From contig OZ199838.1 of assembly GCA_964304625.1 (NCBI GenBank), positions 3,348,001 through 3,412,000 on the forward strand: a stretch of DNA of 64,000 nucleotides, read 5' to 3'. Shown in pieces: positions 35,102-44,990 of the stretch (within the stretch, counting starts at the first letter, position 1; every line of letters begins with the position of its first letter). The translations under genes and the position numbers were made by a program. Source of the stretch: Kudoa neothunni. Taxonomy: Eukaryota; Cnidaria. The notes under the pieces are model-generated. The model made no database searches. It saw nothing but the letters and a program-made list of their open reading frames with translations, and was not told the DNA's origin.

Positions 35102-37287
35102 CCCTCTAAAGGTTTGGGGTACACTCTACTTCAAAACGATTTTTACCTCGCAATATTTCATTGTTTTCAACAGAAAATTTCTGGTAATTTTGTGTATTCT
35201 TTAAAAAAAATAAGTTTAGTAAATTGAAAATTTTTTAATTGATTAAATATTAAACTTTGTATATAAAAATTATCTTCTAAAGTTTTAAAGGTAAAAAATA
35301 TCCCAATATTATTTACTAGAATTAACGAAAAACTGTATGTATGAAAATGATCACATTTCAGTGATGTTGTGCGGGTTAGTTATGAAAGTGATTCAAGTTT
35401 ATTGCGCTATTATTCAAAAGGCGGATGCTCAATCCTTCACAAGATAAAACGTGAGCGCTAGCGTTAACTTTAGTGACAATATTTCTTCATCTGGAAGTGA
35501 ATTTGAAGACTATGGTACAGATGGATATGAATTGACAAATGATGAAATTGAAGTTAACGAGATTCATGCTGAATCCTTGCGTGGCAAGCGTGGGACTTCA
35601 TGGATAGTTTCAAAGCCCCATAACCAAAACATGTGCGGAAAATGTGATGGACTCTATCCAGGGCCTACTTGTTACACAATTCTAAAAGTAGAATATTTTC
35701 TGAACTCTTTCAAATTTTTTTTATCGCAGAAATTTGTAATAAAATTATATATTTTACCAATCTATTTGGGAAGCATAAATTCAAAGATGACTGGTGTGAC
35801 ATGGACGTTATCGAATTTCTGGGTTATTTAGGTCTTCTCATGTTAATGGGAACTCACAATGATAGGCAAAAACTCATATGCGAACTTTTAGTTTTAAAGA
35901 AGGGAAAGAAATATACCGGCGGTAGTTTTCTCGGACGATTAAAGAAGATTTGGCTTGCCCCTCATTTTGATAATTTCAACACCAGAATGCAACGCAGGAA
36001 TGCCGATAAATTTTGTCCTATACGTGGTTTATGGGATTAATGGGTTGAGATACTTCCTAAATGTTTCGCTCCACATCAAGATGTAACTATCGACGAGAAA
36101 CTGGTTTCATTTCGAGGTCGATCCAATTGCAAATTATGAAAAAAATGTTTCAATATATCTTGGTAAAGATTGTTTTGAAGCGCTGCGGCAGTGTAACGTC
36201 AGAGAAAGTGTTGTTCTTTCATTGTCGACACCATTGTTATACTCCGGCAGAAATATCGTAGCTGATAATTTTTTTCATCACATCCACTAACAAAAATATT
36301 GTTTGAAAAAAAAGATTAACCTTCTTGGGAACATTACGAAAAAACAAAAAAGAAATTCCAAACTATCTTTTACCCTTAAAAAAGTGAGATTTATAATAGC
36401 AAATTTGTATTTCACAAAAAGTTCATGTTGGTATCATACATAATACATATATCAGAAAGCTAAGTGTGTTATCCAGTTGCCACTGGTACAACGGACGATA
36501 CTATTTCGGACGAGACATTAAAGTTCAAGCCCAAGATAATACTGGATTACAACAAATCTAAAGGTGGTGTGGACAATGTCGATAGGATATTATTTTTGTC
36601 TTTGTTTGCCGATTCACCAGAAGATGGCTTGTAATAGTGTTCTTCAGCATGATTGATTTATCTTTAGTTACCGCTTTTGCAATATATAAAGATGTATTTA
36701 ACTATGAGAGGAAGATTAGGCGCACTTTTTAAAGAAATTGCAGAGAAGCTTTATAATCCGATGCTAACGCGAAATTCATCAGACAAGATCATTAAGAGAA
36801 AAAACCACCAATTCTTTCATCAATTAACAAAATTCCACCTATTGATGTAAAGTTTTCAAGGTGTGAATATTGTGTGCGGAAAAAGGACAAGAAAACAATA
36901 AAATGGTGCAAAATTTGTTATAAATTTTTCCTATGCACGCATCAAACACTCGTTGGAAATGTTGTGAAAAAGAATATATTTTAAATTTATATTATTTTGG
37001 TACATCATAAAGTTTGAAACTTTACTAATTTTGGCGATAAAACATTATTTATGTTAAATAATGTGATCGAATGTTTACGATTAGTGCCCCGCAAGTACGA
37101 TGCGGATTAGATTAGGATTAAATTAGAATGTTAATGCTTATTTTACGGAGATAAAATAATTAAAATTAGTCAGAACTTAAGGATTGTCTTCGGAAAAAAT
37201 TTTAGTTAATGAATTAAGTAAAATAATTGTGGAAATATTTTATCCCGAAGACACTACAAGCACATTGTTTTTTTGATTCTAAGAGGG
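35102..37287 (+). mobile_element. piggyBac DNA transposon, copy 2 (inactive)
   Basis: 2.19-kb element bounded by TTAA (35098-35101 and 37288-37291) with inverted ends CCCTCTAAAGG and, read inward on the right, CCCTCTTAGAA. The broken transposase covers about 35451-36985. It is a separate lineage from copies 1 and 3: the termini and subterminal motifs differ. Confidence 0.9.
35451..36985 (+). pseudogene. piggyBac transposase, copy 2
   Basis: Acidic N-terminus (NISSSGSEFEDYGTDGYEL), then DVIEFLGYLGLLMLMGTHND, RNADKFCPIRGLWD (family: DKLAPIRDVFD), the first catalytic block VTIDEKLVSFRGRS, the second RNIVADNFF, GTLRKNKKEIP, and the third KSKGGVDNVDR. The C-terminal Cys-rich finger is recognisable (CEYCVRKKDKKTIKWCKICY). 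Several frame changes and stops lie between these blocks, for example a TAA after WD near 36040 and one after CKL near 36140, so the copy is dead and older than copy 1. Confidence 0.85.
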
Positions 37288-37291
37288 TTAA

Positions 37292-37980
37292 ATAATAATA
37301 TAAAAATTGTTTTATAAAAGGATGGAAACCATCAGGAATGTATACGTAACCTTCGCTGGTTGTAAAAATTATTAAATTACTATTTTAAAATTTCCGAGTA
37401 AACTCACTTTGCTAAATAATCTAAGATATTTTAATTTGAAGACGAACCAAGGAATCACGACTATAATTTGTTTAAATCCATTATAGTACAAAATTATTTT
37501 ATGGAAATTTATTTTGTCCTTATTTATAGATAACAATTTTTAGCACATTCAGATTCAGTGCGGCTTATTCAATAATAACACTATTTTATCGTGGAAATAC
37601 GCCAAGTTTTTCGAATTTACTTGACCAAGCTATTGCATAATTACTTAAAAAGTACTGCGAAAATATTAAAAGAGAATCTATATTCCACGATATTACAAGT
37701 AAGTTAACTCCCAAATTTTGATTTTGTATGGATGTGAATCATTTATATTTACCAAAAAATTTCAGGAATACGATTTCGATTATGAGATCATTGATTATTT
37801 GAATAATTCGGTTTTGATATTCGAGTGATTATTCTCAGATTTAAACTGTGAAAGGGAAGAATTTAAAACGATGCAAACGAAGGTATTATCAAAGATATAA
37901 CGGAAACTATGCATTAAAGTGTAGTAGACTTTGTTTGTTTACATGGTCAAACATTTGGCGCAAATTGTTAGGTTGTTAAG
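37292..37980. other. AT-rich intergenic DNA
   Basis: No gene or repeat identified between piggyBac copy 2 and the SINE-like GC-richer block. Confidence 0.5.
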
Positions 37981-38125
37981 TTTGGCCTGGTTAGACCCTC
38001 TCCATTTACGCCTTAGGCACCGCAACACCATATTAAGGTAACTTGCGCTTATGCGGTAATATGGGATTTTAACCTATTAAACTTCCTCGTTGCGGAGCAA
38101 CCACCATCCCAACCATACCCTGGAC
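37981..38125 (-). repeat. GC-richer repeat segment, probably the distal part of a SINE
   Basis: This 140-base block is much less AT-rich than its surroundings (ACGCCTTAGGCACCGCAAC). It resembles in composition the block on the far side of the hAT insertion (38994-39280), suggesting one repeat split in two by that insertion. Confidence 0.4.
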
Positions 38126-38985
38126 CAGTGGTCGGGGACCTTCTGTGGTGAGACAGCCATACTATTGTATACGCGCCAAATGACAAAAGAAAACACAAAG
38201 TTAATTGAAAAAAGCGCGAGGGAGTGTACTCGCAAAATATAACATTAGTTTAAATAGGGTGAGGGGCTCTAAATCCCGATGTTGTCCGGCCTTCATTTCT
38301 GACAATTTGTACCGCCGTTTTCGATGGTAAGATGGTTTCATAATGTGGTAAATATTTATAGGATGTATTGGTCCCACGTTTCTCCACCAAATCTAAGTAA
38401 CAGTGCAAGTGGTGTAATTCATGGAGAAACGGGGACCAAATACTGTTTGAATAAAGAAGGACACGGTTTGCGATTCTTGCCGCAACGGTGATTCCGTTTT
38501 GGCGCCAATTCGTGGAAGGCTCGAGACCCAAAACATACAACATATTTTAAAACTAAAAATAGAAATATCTGTGTCCGTTTTATATAATTCCAACACTTTA
38601 ATGTAAAACAAGTCATTAAATTCTTTTTAATCGCATTTCACACTATTGCCAATCAAAGAAGAATATTTCTCATCATCAATGCGATTTCGGATTCTGCATG
38701 GTATTGCAGATGGCTTTGTAGTCTGGTCGACACGCGGTAAAATTAGTCTTCATTCCAGCGTTGAAACTTCCATCCTTAAACGTGACCGTAGTTTGGTCTT
38801 AATATCTTTTAACTGTAGAAGGACTGCTCACATACACACTAACATTGTCATTACTGCAATACTCCTACGCTGCAGTAAATAACTGACATTCCGTAGTGAT
38901 AGTTTCGCATATTCGCAAAGGATTTAACGAAATAGTTTTCTAAATTACATATTTGTCTGTGAGTCATAGGTTCCGAACCCCTGCA
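38126..38985. mobile_element. hAT-type non-autonomous element
   Basis: Begins CAGTGGTCGGGGACCTTCTG; the right end, read inward, is CAGGGGTTCGGAACCT, an imperfect hAT-style terminal repeat. An exact 8-bp direct repeat CCCTGGAC flanks it (38118-38125 and 38986-38993), the target duplication size of hAT transposons. About 860 bp with no transposase similarity: the several 60-100 codon frames inside look like chance frames of GC-richer repeat DNA. Confidence 0.78.
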
Positions 38986-39180
38986 CCCTGGACTAACACC
39001 CAGAATTAGTCTGGGAAATTCGTCTGAATGCGGGCGTTGGCTCCGCAGAAATCCCCACTGGACTTTATTTCGTTCATGTATCTCGGCGTTTAAGAGCGCC
39101 CAAGTTCTACCCAGCTGCAAGCATGAACACGATAAATCGTAGATCCTTGCAATTACTACAGTCTTCCTACTTAATTTCGG

Positions 39181-39280
39181 ATTAGGAATACAGGTACACC
39201 CAGACTAGACGTCGAACTCGCAACCTCGAGGTATACGACCTCGATCAGACACCGCTATGCCATATTGTGCAGGTCCTATT
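39181..39280 (-). repeat. tRNA-derived SINE head
   Basis: On the minus strand, TGGCATAGCGG (39262-39252) fits the RNA polymerase III box A, and GGTTGCGAGTTCGAC (39225-39211) fits box B, 37 bases apart as in tRNA-type promoters. The sequence is not a clean tRNA cloverleaf and lies in a GC-richer repeat block continuing to about 38994, so a tRNA-derived SINE is likelier than a tRNA gene. Confidence 0.65.
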
Positions 39281-39624
39281 AAGTGTAATGGAGATCCAAT
39301 GGATTATTCAGGAGTCTAAGCCGGTAGTAAAAAAGATAGCATCTATAAAGTTTCACCATTGAGTAATTTGTGTATATAAATTAAAGGTTAAATTAAACCA
39401 TTATTTGAAGTTTTAATATAGTTTATTTTGCGAAAACAAGGTATAAATATTAGAGTTGGAGAATCGTAACAATCCAGAAAAACAATATATCATCAATACT
39501 TAAAATTAATTTTATATTGGCTTCTCTTACATCATTGCTACTGAAACTTCCATAAAATTACGGTAAATCGAATTTTAATTACGTCGAAATAATTCAACAC
39601 TTTATAATACAAATTATAGGCACA

Positions 39625-39627
<3 letters not shown>

Positions 39628-39658
<31 letters not shown>
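39628..39658. repeat. (AT)n microsatellite
   Basis: About 31 bases of uninterrupted AT dinucleotide. Confidence 0.9.
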
Positions 39659-39662
<4 letters not shown>

Positions 39663-39785
39663 TTTTATGTCACCTTTAAATGAAGTTAACTTGATAAAAT
39701 TTTATCCAGTAAACTACTTTATGTAATTAAATAAATTTTTATTGATGACATTTAAATCTAGATAGATGAAGAGATCATGTGCCCC

Positions 39786-39796
39786 TGCGCAAGCGC
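39786..39796. promoter_or_regulatory. NRF1-like site upstream of PMPCA
   Basis: TGCGCAAGCGC, 61 bases before the PMPCA start codon, is one base from the NRF1 palindrome core. Confidence 0.45.
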
Positions 39797-39856
39797 GGAT
39801 TTCATTCGAATTAAGGTGATCTGGAAGGTTGAGGTGTCTCCAACGATTATACAAAT

Positions 39857-41577
39857 ATGGTTAAAAATCTGCAAAAAATTATGCAGATTCCAAAAATCCA
39901 TACGTTGAAGTCAGGGTTGAAATTAATCGCCATGGAGAGACCCAGTTCCATTAAAAGTGTTGGAGGTATTTAAATCTACTCTCGGTCATTTTATATTGTT
40001 TGTTTGTGCAGGAAATATCTCATTATTATTTCATTAATATTTTAGTATTTATCAAGGCAGGATCCCGATACACTCGACATTTTCCACTTGGATTAACTCA
40101 AATGGCTAAAAGAACAGCCCTAAAAGGAATTCCATCTCGTAATGGAGAGTTTGAATTGATGAGTTATGTGGATTCGCTGGGTGGTGAGTTAAATTGTGAA
40201 TTTCAACGGTAAGCCACCGAATGAGAGACATATCTAATTCTAATTAATAAATTTTAGAGATTTGGCAATATATTTTGCCAAATTCTATTCCAACGAAACT
40301 GAAAATATTATCTCTACATTATCAGACACTGTTTTCAATCCTTTGATTACCGATGAAGAGTTTAATCTACAGAAGAAACTCATCACGAGTGATTTAGAGT
40401 TGAGAGAATACAACACTGATTTGGACAGCAAATTTTTTGACTATATAATGGAATCGTGCTTCAATAACAGCACTTTGGGAATAAGAGAGACACCCACATC
40501 CGAATCTCTCAGTCAACTATCCAAAGAATTACTTTACCAATATTTTTCACATTATTACACACCGAGTAGAATGGCAATTGCTGGAATTAATATTGCTCCT
40601 GAGAGTTTGCTTGAGATGGGTGAAAGATTTTTTTGAATCTCGTAACAGTTACGGTTGGAAATTGCCAACTCCCGAGCAACTCCAACTCATAGACGATTCA
40701 AAAGCTCAATATACTGGTGGTTATTCCTGTGTAAATGAGATTTTTATCTAATCAAAAAACCCAGCTGAAATGTACTTTAGCTGCACGACGGGAATCCACG
40801 AAAACAACCAGGACATGTAGTTCTCCCTGAATTGGCCTATCTTAGCATTGGTTTCGAGGGTGTCAATGAAAAATCTGAAGATATCTATCCGATGGCTGTG
40901 TTGTATAGTTTGATTGGGCAAGGAAAATCGTTTTCGGTTGGTGGGCCTGGAAAAGGAATGTACAACCGAGTCAATCTCAACATATTAAATCAATATTATT
41001 GGGTGAATAGTTGTGAAGCGTTTGTTCAGTCTTTTGAGGATAGTGGTATTTTTGTTGTATACGGTTCGTGTGATCCTCAACAGGTGATTACGATTACACA
41101 TTAGATATAATTTTTTGTATGTCCGAATCAACGTGATGTAATCTCTGTAGATCTCCAACTTTGTGAAAGTCATACTCACAGAGTATTACAAAGTGGTAAA
41201 CGATCCCATAGATAAAGTTGAATTTGATCGTGCCAAACGACAACTGTTATCTCAATTAATAATGAATCTTGAGATGTCGAATATGGCTTTGGAAGACCTC
41301 GGAAGGTACACCGAGTTGTGTTAAGTGCATAAATAATTCTTATATCTATAATAGGCAATCAATTTATGGCGATCGTTACAAAAGTTGGCCTGAACTTTTC
41401 GAAAGAGTCAATCAAGTGACTGTGGAAGATGTGAAGCGAGTGTGTAGTGCAATGATGAAAACCAAACCTGCGATTGCCGCCATGGGTAATCTGTCGAAAA
41501 TGCCAAAATACGAACACATTCAAGAAGCCGTGTCTAATATGAAACCGCTGAACACCGCATCAAAATGGTTTAGTTAG
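39857..41577 (+). CDS. PMPCA: Mitochondrial processing peptidase alpha subunit
   Basis: Six exons: 39857-39965, 40046-40208, 40258-40730, 40781-41083, 41151-41305, 41355-41577, with GT-AG introns of 49-80 bases. It reads IHTLKSGLKLIAMERPSS, FIKAGSRYTRHFP, EFNLQKKLITSDLELREYN, HYYTPSRMAIAGINI, QYTGGYSC, then SLIGQGKSFSVGGPGKGMYN, the substrate-binding glycine-rich loop of the alpha subunit (human: MMGGGGSFSAGGPGKGM), NLNILNQYYWV, EFDRAKRQLLSQLIMNLEM and EDVKRVCSAMMKTKPAIAAM. The zinc-binding HxxEH of the beta subunit is absent, as expected for alpha. The matrix enzyme removes presequences from imported proteins. A T7 run near 40628-40634 causes a one-base shift: six T would restore the family reading (RFFESRNSYGWKLP). 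No obvious presequence precedes residue 1. Tail to tail with PPIL1, 158 bases apart. Confidence 0.93.
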
Positions 41578-41735
41578 CTGGATAACATTTCTTAATGTTT
41601 CTTACAATTGTTCAATGTGGAAATAATCAATTTATTGTGATATATGATGCGCCAAGAACAAACTCAGTCGTAGACTTAACAAACATGATTTTTATTTCTT
41701 AACAATACAGTTATAACTCATAACATTAATGAGCT

Positions 41736-44700
41736 TCAGCCATTCACAGCGACACTAGTTTTATCGTTGGAGATACTATAGGCCTTGATCACATAAATAT
41801 CTTGAAGAGGTCTAAAACACATTTTAGAAATGGCAAAAACATGGAATTCAGCGGCAGAATTCTCGACAAAATTAAATATATTTCATTTTTACACTTACTT
41901 GCTTGCGTTGTATTTAAATGAATATTTTGTAAAATAAATGGGCATATTTACGATGGCATAAAAATTATCTATGAAACTTGGCAACAGAAGTTGTGATTAC
42001 GAACATTTTAAATATATCCAAATATGCTCAAATCTCAAATAGTCATGTAAATTAGCCAATGTTATTAAGTTTTTAAAAATTTAACCTTGTGTGTCTAATA
42101 TAATTTTTAATTTATTTTATTGACTCTTGAGCGCATAAATATAATCAGAATTAAATAAATAAATAAAACACACAATCGAAAATGAGTTTCATTAGACGCC
42201 AAAAAATAAGAGTTAATGGATTAAAAATAATATTAATTCTTTACGAGCCAATCAACAACGGCCTATAAGTTTCAACTAGATTAAATTTACAAAAAATTGT
42301 TATTTTCATATTTTAATTTGTATCGAAAGCGGAATAAAAAAACAAAAACTGAGCATTAGGCGTTGAATATTTGTCGTGAGAATAGCCGCTATTAAGAATA
42401 GAAACCCACTCACCTGTCCTGATCGTCGGTAACGATCATGTTCATTTTAGCTAGATTCTTGATTCCTTTTGAAACTCTGCCAAATATAGAATTTTTTCCT
42501 AGATACATAAGATATTATAATAATAATAATTTAAAAGATACAGTCAGACCAGGATATTGCGTGATTTGATAATTTCTGTAGGATAAGAATAAAATAAAAA
42601 ATTTTACGACGACTATAAGATTTAATAATAGTTAAAGATTTTAAATTATTTAAAGTTGTCATAAAGTTAAAAATATCGTTATTAGATTAGCTAGGATAGT
42701 TGTCTCATTGCACAAAAATTTGAAGTGGCTTTTGCAACGAATGATAATGTTTTGGTAGGTGTAGTTTTGACTGAAATAAATTATTGTTGGCTCGTAGGAG
42801 AGACAATGTGGGGAATTGTAACATGTGGGTTATAAGGGTTGTAATCCACCAACCACATATTCGCGATCGAGAGCATGGCGGTAAGGCACCCGCGCCTTTT
42901 AATGCTAATAACGAAGGTTCGAATCCCAGTTATGACCCTGTGTTACAGTTCAAATACTTTATACATCAACTATAAGTGGGAATGGCTGCTATTAAGCAAG
43001 TGTAAATGTTATTTTGGATTAGAAATATCCGTTGCAATAGCCATAGCCTACAAATTTCGTCTAATTTAAATTTTTCTTTTTTTAAGTAATTGGAAATAAA
43101 ATATATAAAATGGCAACAAGTCTGGGAAATTTGGCCAAAAATTTGAAATATTTGAATACTATAATCCAGTTAAATCATTTAAAAGAGCAAAAACAACGAT
43201 TGTCAAATATTTTAAACCAATTAAATTCCAGTAGTATCAGATTATTATATCTTCTAAAATATGTATTCGGTACATGACACACTCGTTTAAACCTTGTCTT
43301 CGAAGAAAGATATTACCATTGTGGTTACTTAAAATTCAAAAATTTTTTAAAGGATGGTAACTTAATGTACATGGATAATTTTTCCTACCATTAGGTTTAG
43401 GTGGAAAAAAACACGTAATCTTAAAAAAATTGTACCTGCTGACAAACAGAATAAGCGTAAGCTATAAGCAGTTTTATTAGCAATTAAAGCATTTTGAAGA
43501 AATAATTGTTAGTAGCTTGGATTTAAAAGCATATATGAGCTATAATACAAGAAGCAAGCTATTTTAATAATCAATTCGTACTAGCTTTCTTAGCGAAATG
43601 AAGAAAATTAGCCGGATACGCGAAGAATAATAAAATTAATAGACACTATAAGCGTTCTTCAACCCATCATTTTAAGTATAATACATAGTTTAAATGTATA
43701 AAAATAATTCGACAAACATATTAATTGAAAATATTAATAAAATTCCACAATCATATACCGTCATAGTTGTTAAAAACTGGATGGAAAATGTTTCATCAGG
43801 AAGTATTCGAAACTGTATGAAAAAATACAGAATTTTTAAACCCCGTAATATAATTTATAATTTATGATTAATACAATAAATATAATATTTAATCTGATTC
43901 ACATTAAAAATCATTAAATGAAAAAAAAGTAGCTCAACAAATAATTTATGACAATAATAGACATAAAATGATGTATGATATAATTAATGATTATTTGTTC
44001 TGTATTTGAAGTTCAATGAAAATAATTTGTTGACGGTGAATCAAGGGTACATGAAGATTCGCTAATTCTATCAGCAGTATCAAAAATGAAGATGATAAAA
44101 TAAAAATTTGGAAGATACTGGTAAAACTAATGATTTCGTTAAAATTTTAGATATAAATCAATCCATAAATTTATACGAAAAAAAAATTCATGCTTTAAAC
44201 TAAAAAATGACATTTTTCTACACATCCTGTGATGGATTTTCTCTTTTAGATAATTAAAACCCGCCCATAATCAAACATAAGTTTTGTAACAAACAAATTT
44301 TCATTAGCCAAAAAATTCGCGTGGAAATTTTTTCACGTAGCGTTCGCAATGACTCAATAACAATATACTAAGCAATATATTAAACAATATCTCGAGGTTT
44401 GACTGTAATTTAATTTATTTTAAATTAATCAATCACTAAAAACAACCGTATAGTATAACTTACCGTCAAGTTGTGGCGTTGGAGCCAGAGTTATAAAAAA
44501 TTGACTATTATTAGTATTTGGTCCACTTCAAAAAATTCACGTTAGAAAATAAACGTACTCAAGATTACATGTGTTACATATTGGCCATAGATATGATTCC
44601 AGCACCAGTGTGTTTCAAACTTGAGTTGATTTCATCTTGAAAACGTGGACTATAACAGCATAATGTTTATCTCAATCACAGTAAAAGCTTCAATCAAAAT

Positions 44701-44924
44701 TCTACCCGTAAATAGATGTACCTCCTTTTCCTGTTCCTGTGGGGTCACCCGATTGTATAATAAAATTCTACAATTGATAAATTACATAATATTAACGACA
44801 ATAAAACTACTGGTATGATTCTATGTATTTTGCAGTTGTTATAATAACCACGATCAGCCAATGTTGTGAAATTTTTGCAGCATCTAGGGGCGTGTTGCCA
44901 GTATAATTCTATTTCGAGTGGACC
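41736..44924 (-). CDS. PPIL1: Peptidyl-prolyl cis-trans isomerase-like 1 (cyclophilin)
   Basis: Minus-strand exons: 44811-44924 (ELYWQHAPRCCKNFTTLADR, RGYYNNCKIHRII), 44706-44767 (NFIIQSGDPTGTGKGGTSIY), 44578-44649 (FQDEINSSLKHTGAGIISM), 44464-44525 (GPNTNNSQFFITLAPTPQLD), 42414-42498 (GKNSIFGRVSKGIKNL) and 41736-41811 (PLQDIYVIKAYS). Joined in phase they follow human PPIL1 closely (LELYWKHAPKTCKNFAELAR; FMIQGGDPTGTGRGGASIYG; SQFFVTLAPTQWLDG). PPIL1 is a spliceosomal cyclophilin. Active-site residues are largely kept (HRII, Q..GD, MAN, QFF), but the usual Trp of TQWLDG is Gln. Two introns are long (1965 and 602 bases); the others are about 40-60. The first coding exon, before the acceptor at 44925, was not found: the region up to the divergent RMND5 start has no suitable ATG. 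Polyadenylation signal AATAAA follows the stop. Confidence 0.92.
42870..42945 (+). repeat. tRNA-derived SINE head (second family)
   Basis: ATGGCGGTAAGGCACC (42875-42890) and GGTTCGAATCCC (42917-42928) match pol III boxes A and B, 42 bases apart. No complete acceptor stem is apparent, so a SINE or decayed tRNA is likelier than a working tRNA. It lies between the second-last long intron of PPIL1 and its exon 42414-42498. Confidence 0.62.
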
Positions 44925-44990
44925 CTAATTGATGAGTGTCATAAATAATTAATTTTAAGATCGTATTTGCATTATCGGAAATATTTACCA

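Larger units (their letters stand above)
39281..39856. other. Intergenic DNA upstream of PMPCA, with an (AT)n run
   Basis: Contains (AT)n at 39628-39658 and, near its right end, the NRF1-like site of PMPCA. Nothing else recognised. Confidence 0.5.

Noticed and set aside
38250-38882. Several 60-100 codon frames around 38.2-38.9 kb
   Set aside because: They overlap on both strands inside a hAT-flanked, GC-richer non-autonomous element and match nothing; chance frames in repeat DNA.
42870-42945. Functional tRNA gene
   Set aside because: Boxes A and B are present but acceptor and anticodon stems do not pair convincingly by eye; a SINE head is likelier.
42784-43069. Two overlapping 63-64 codon plus-strand frames
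   Set aside because: They span the tRNA-like SINE head; the composition is that of the SINE, not of a protein.
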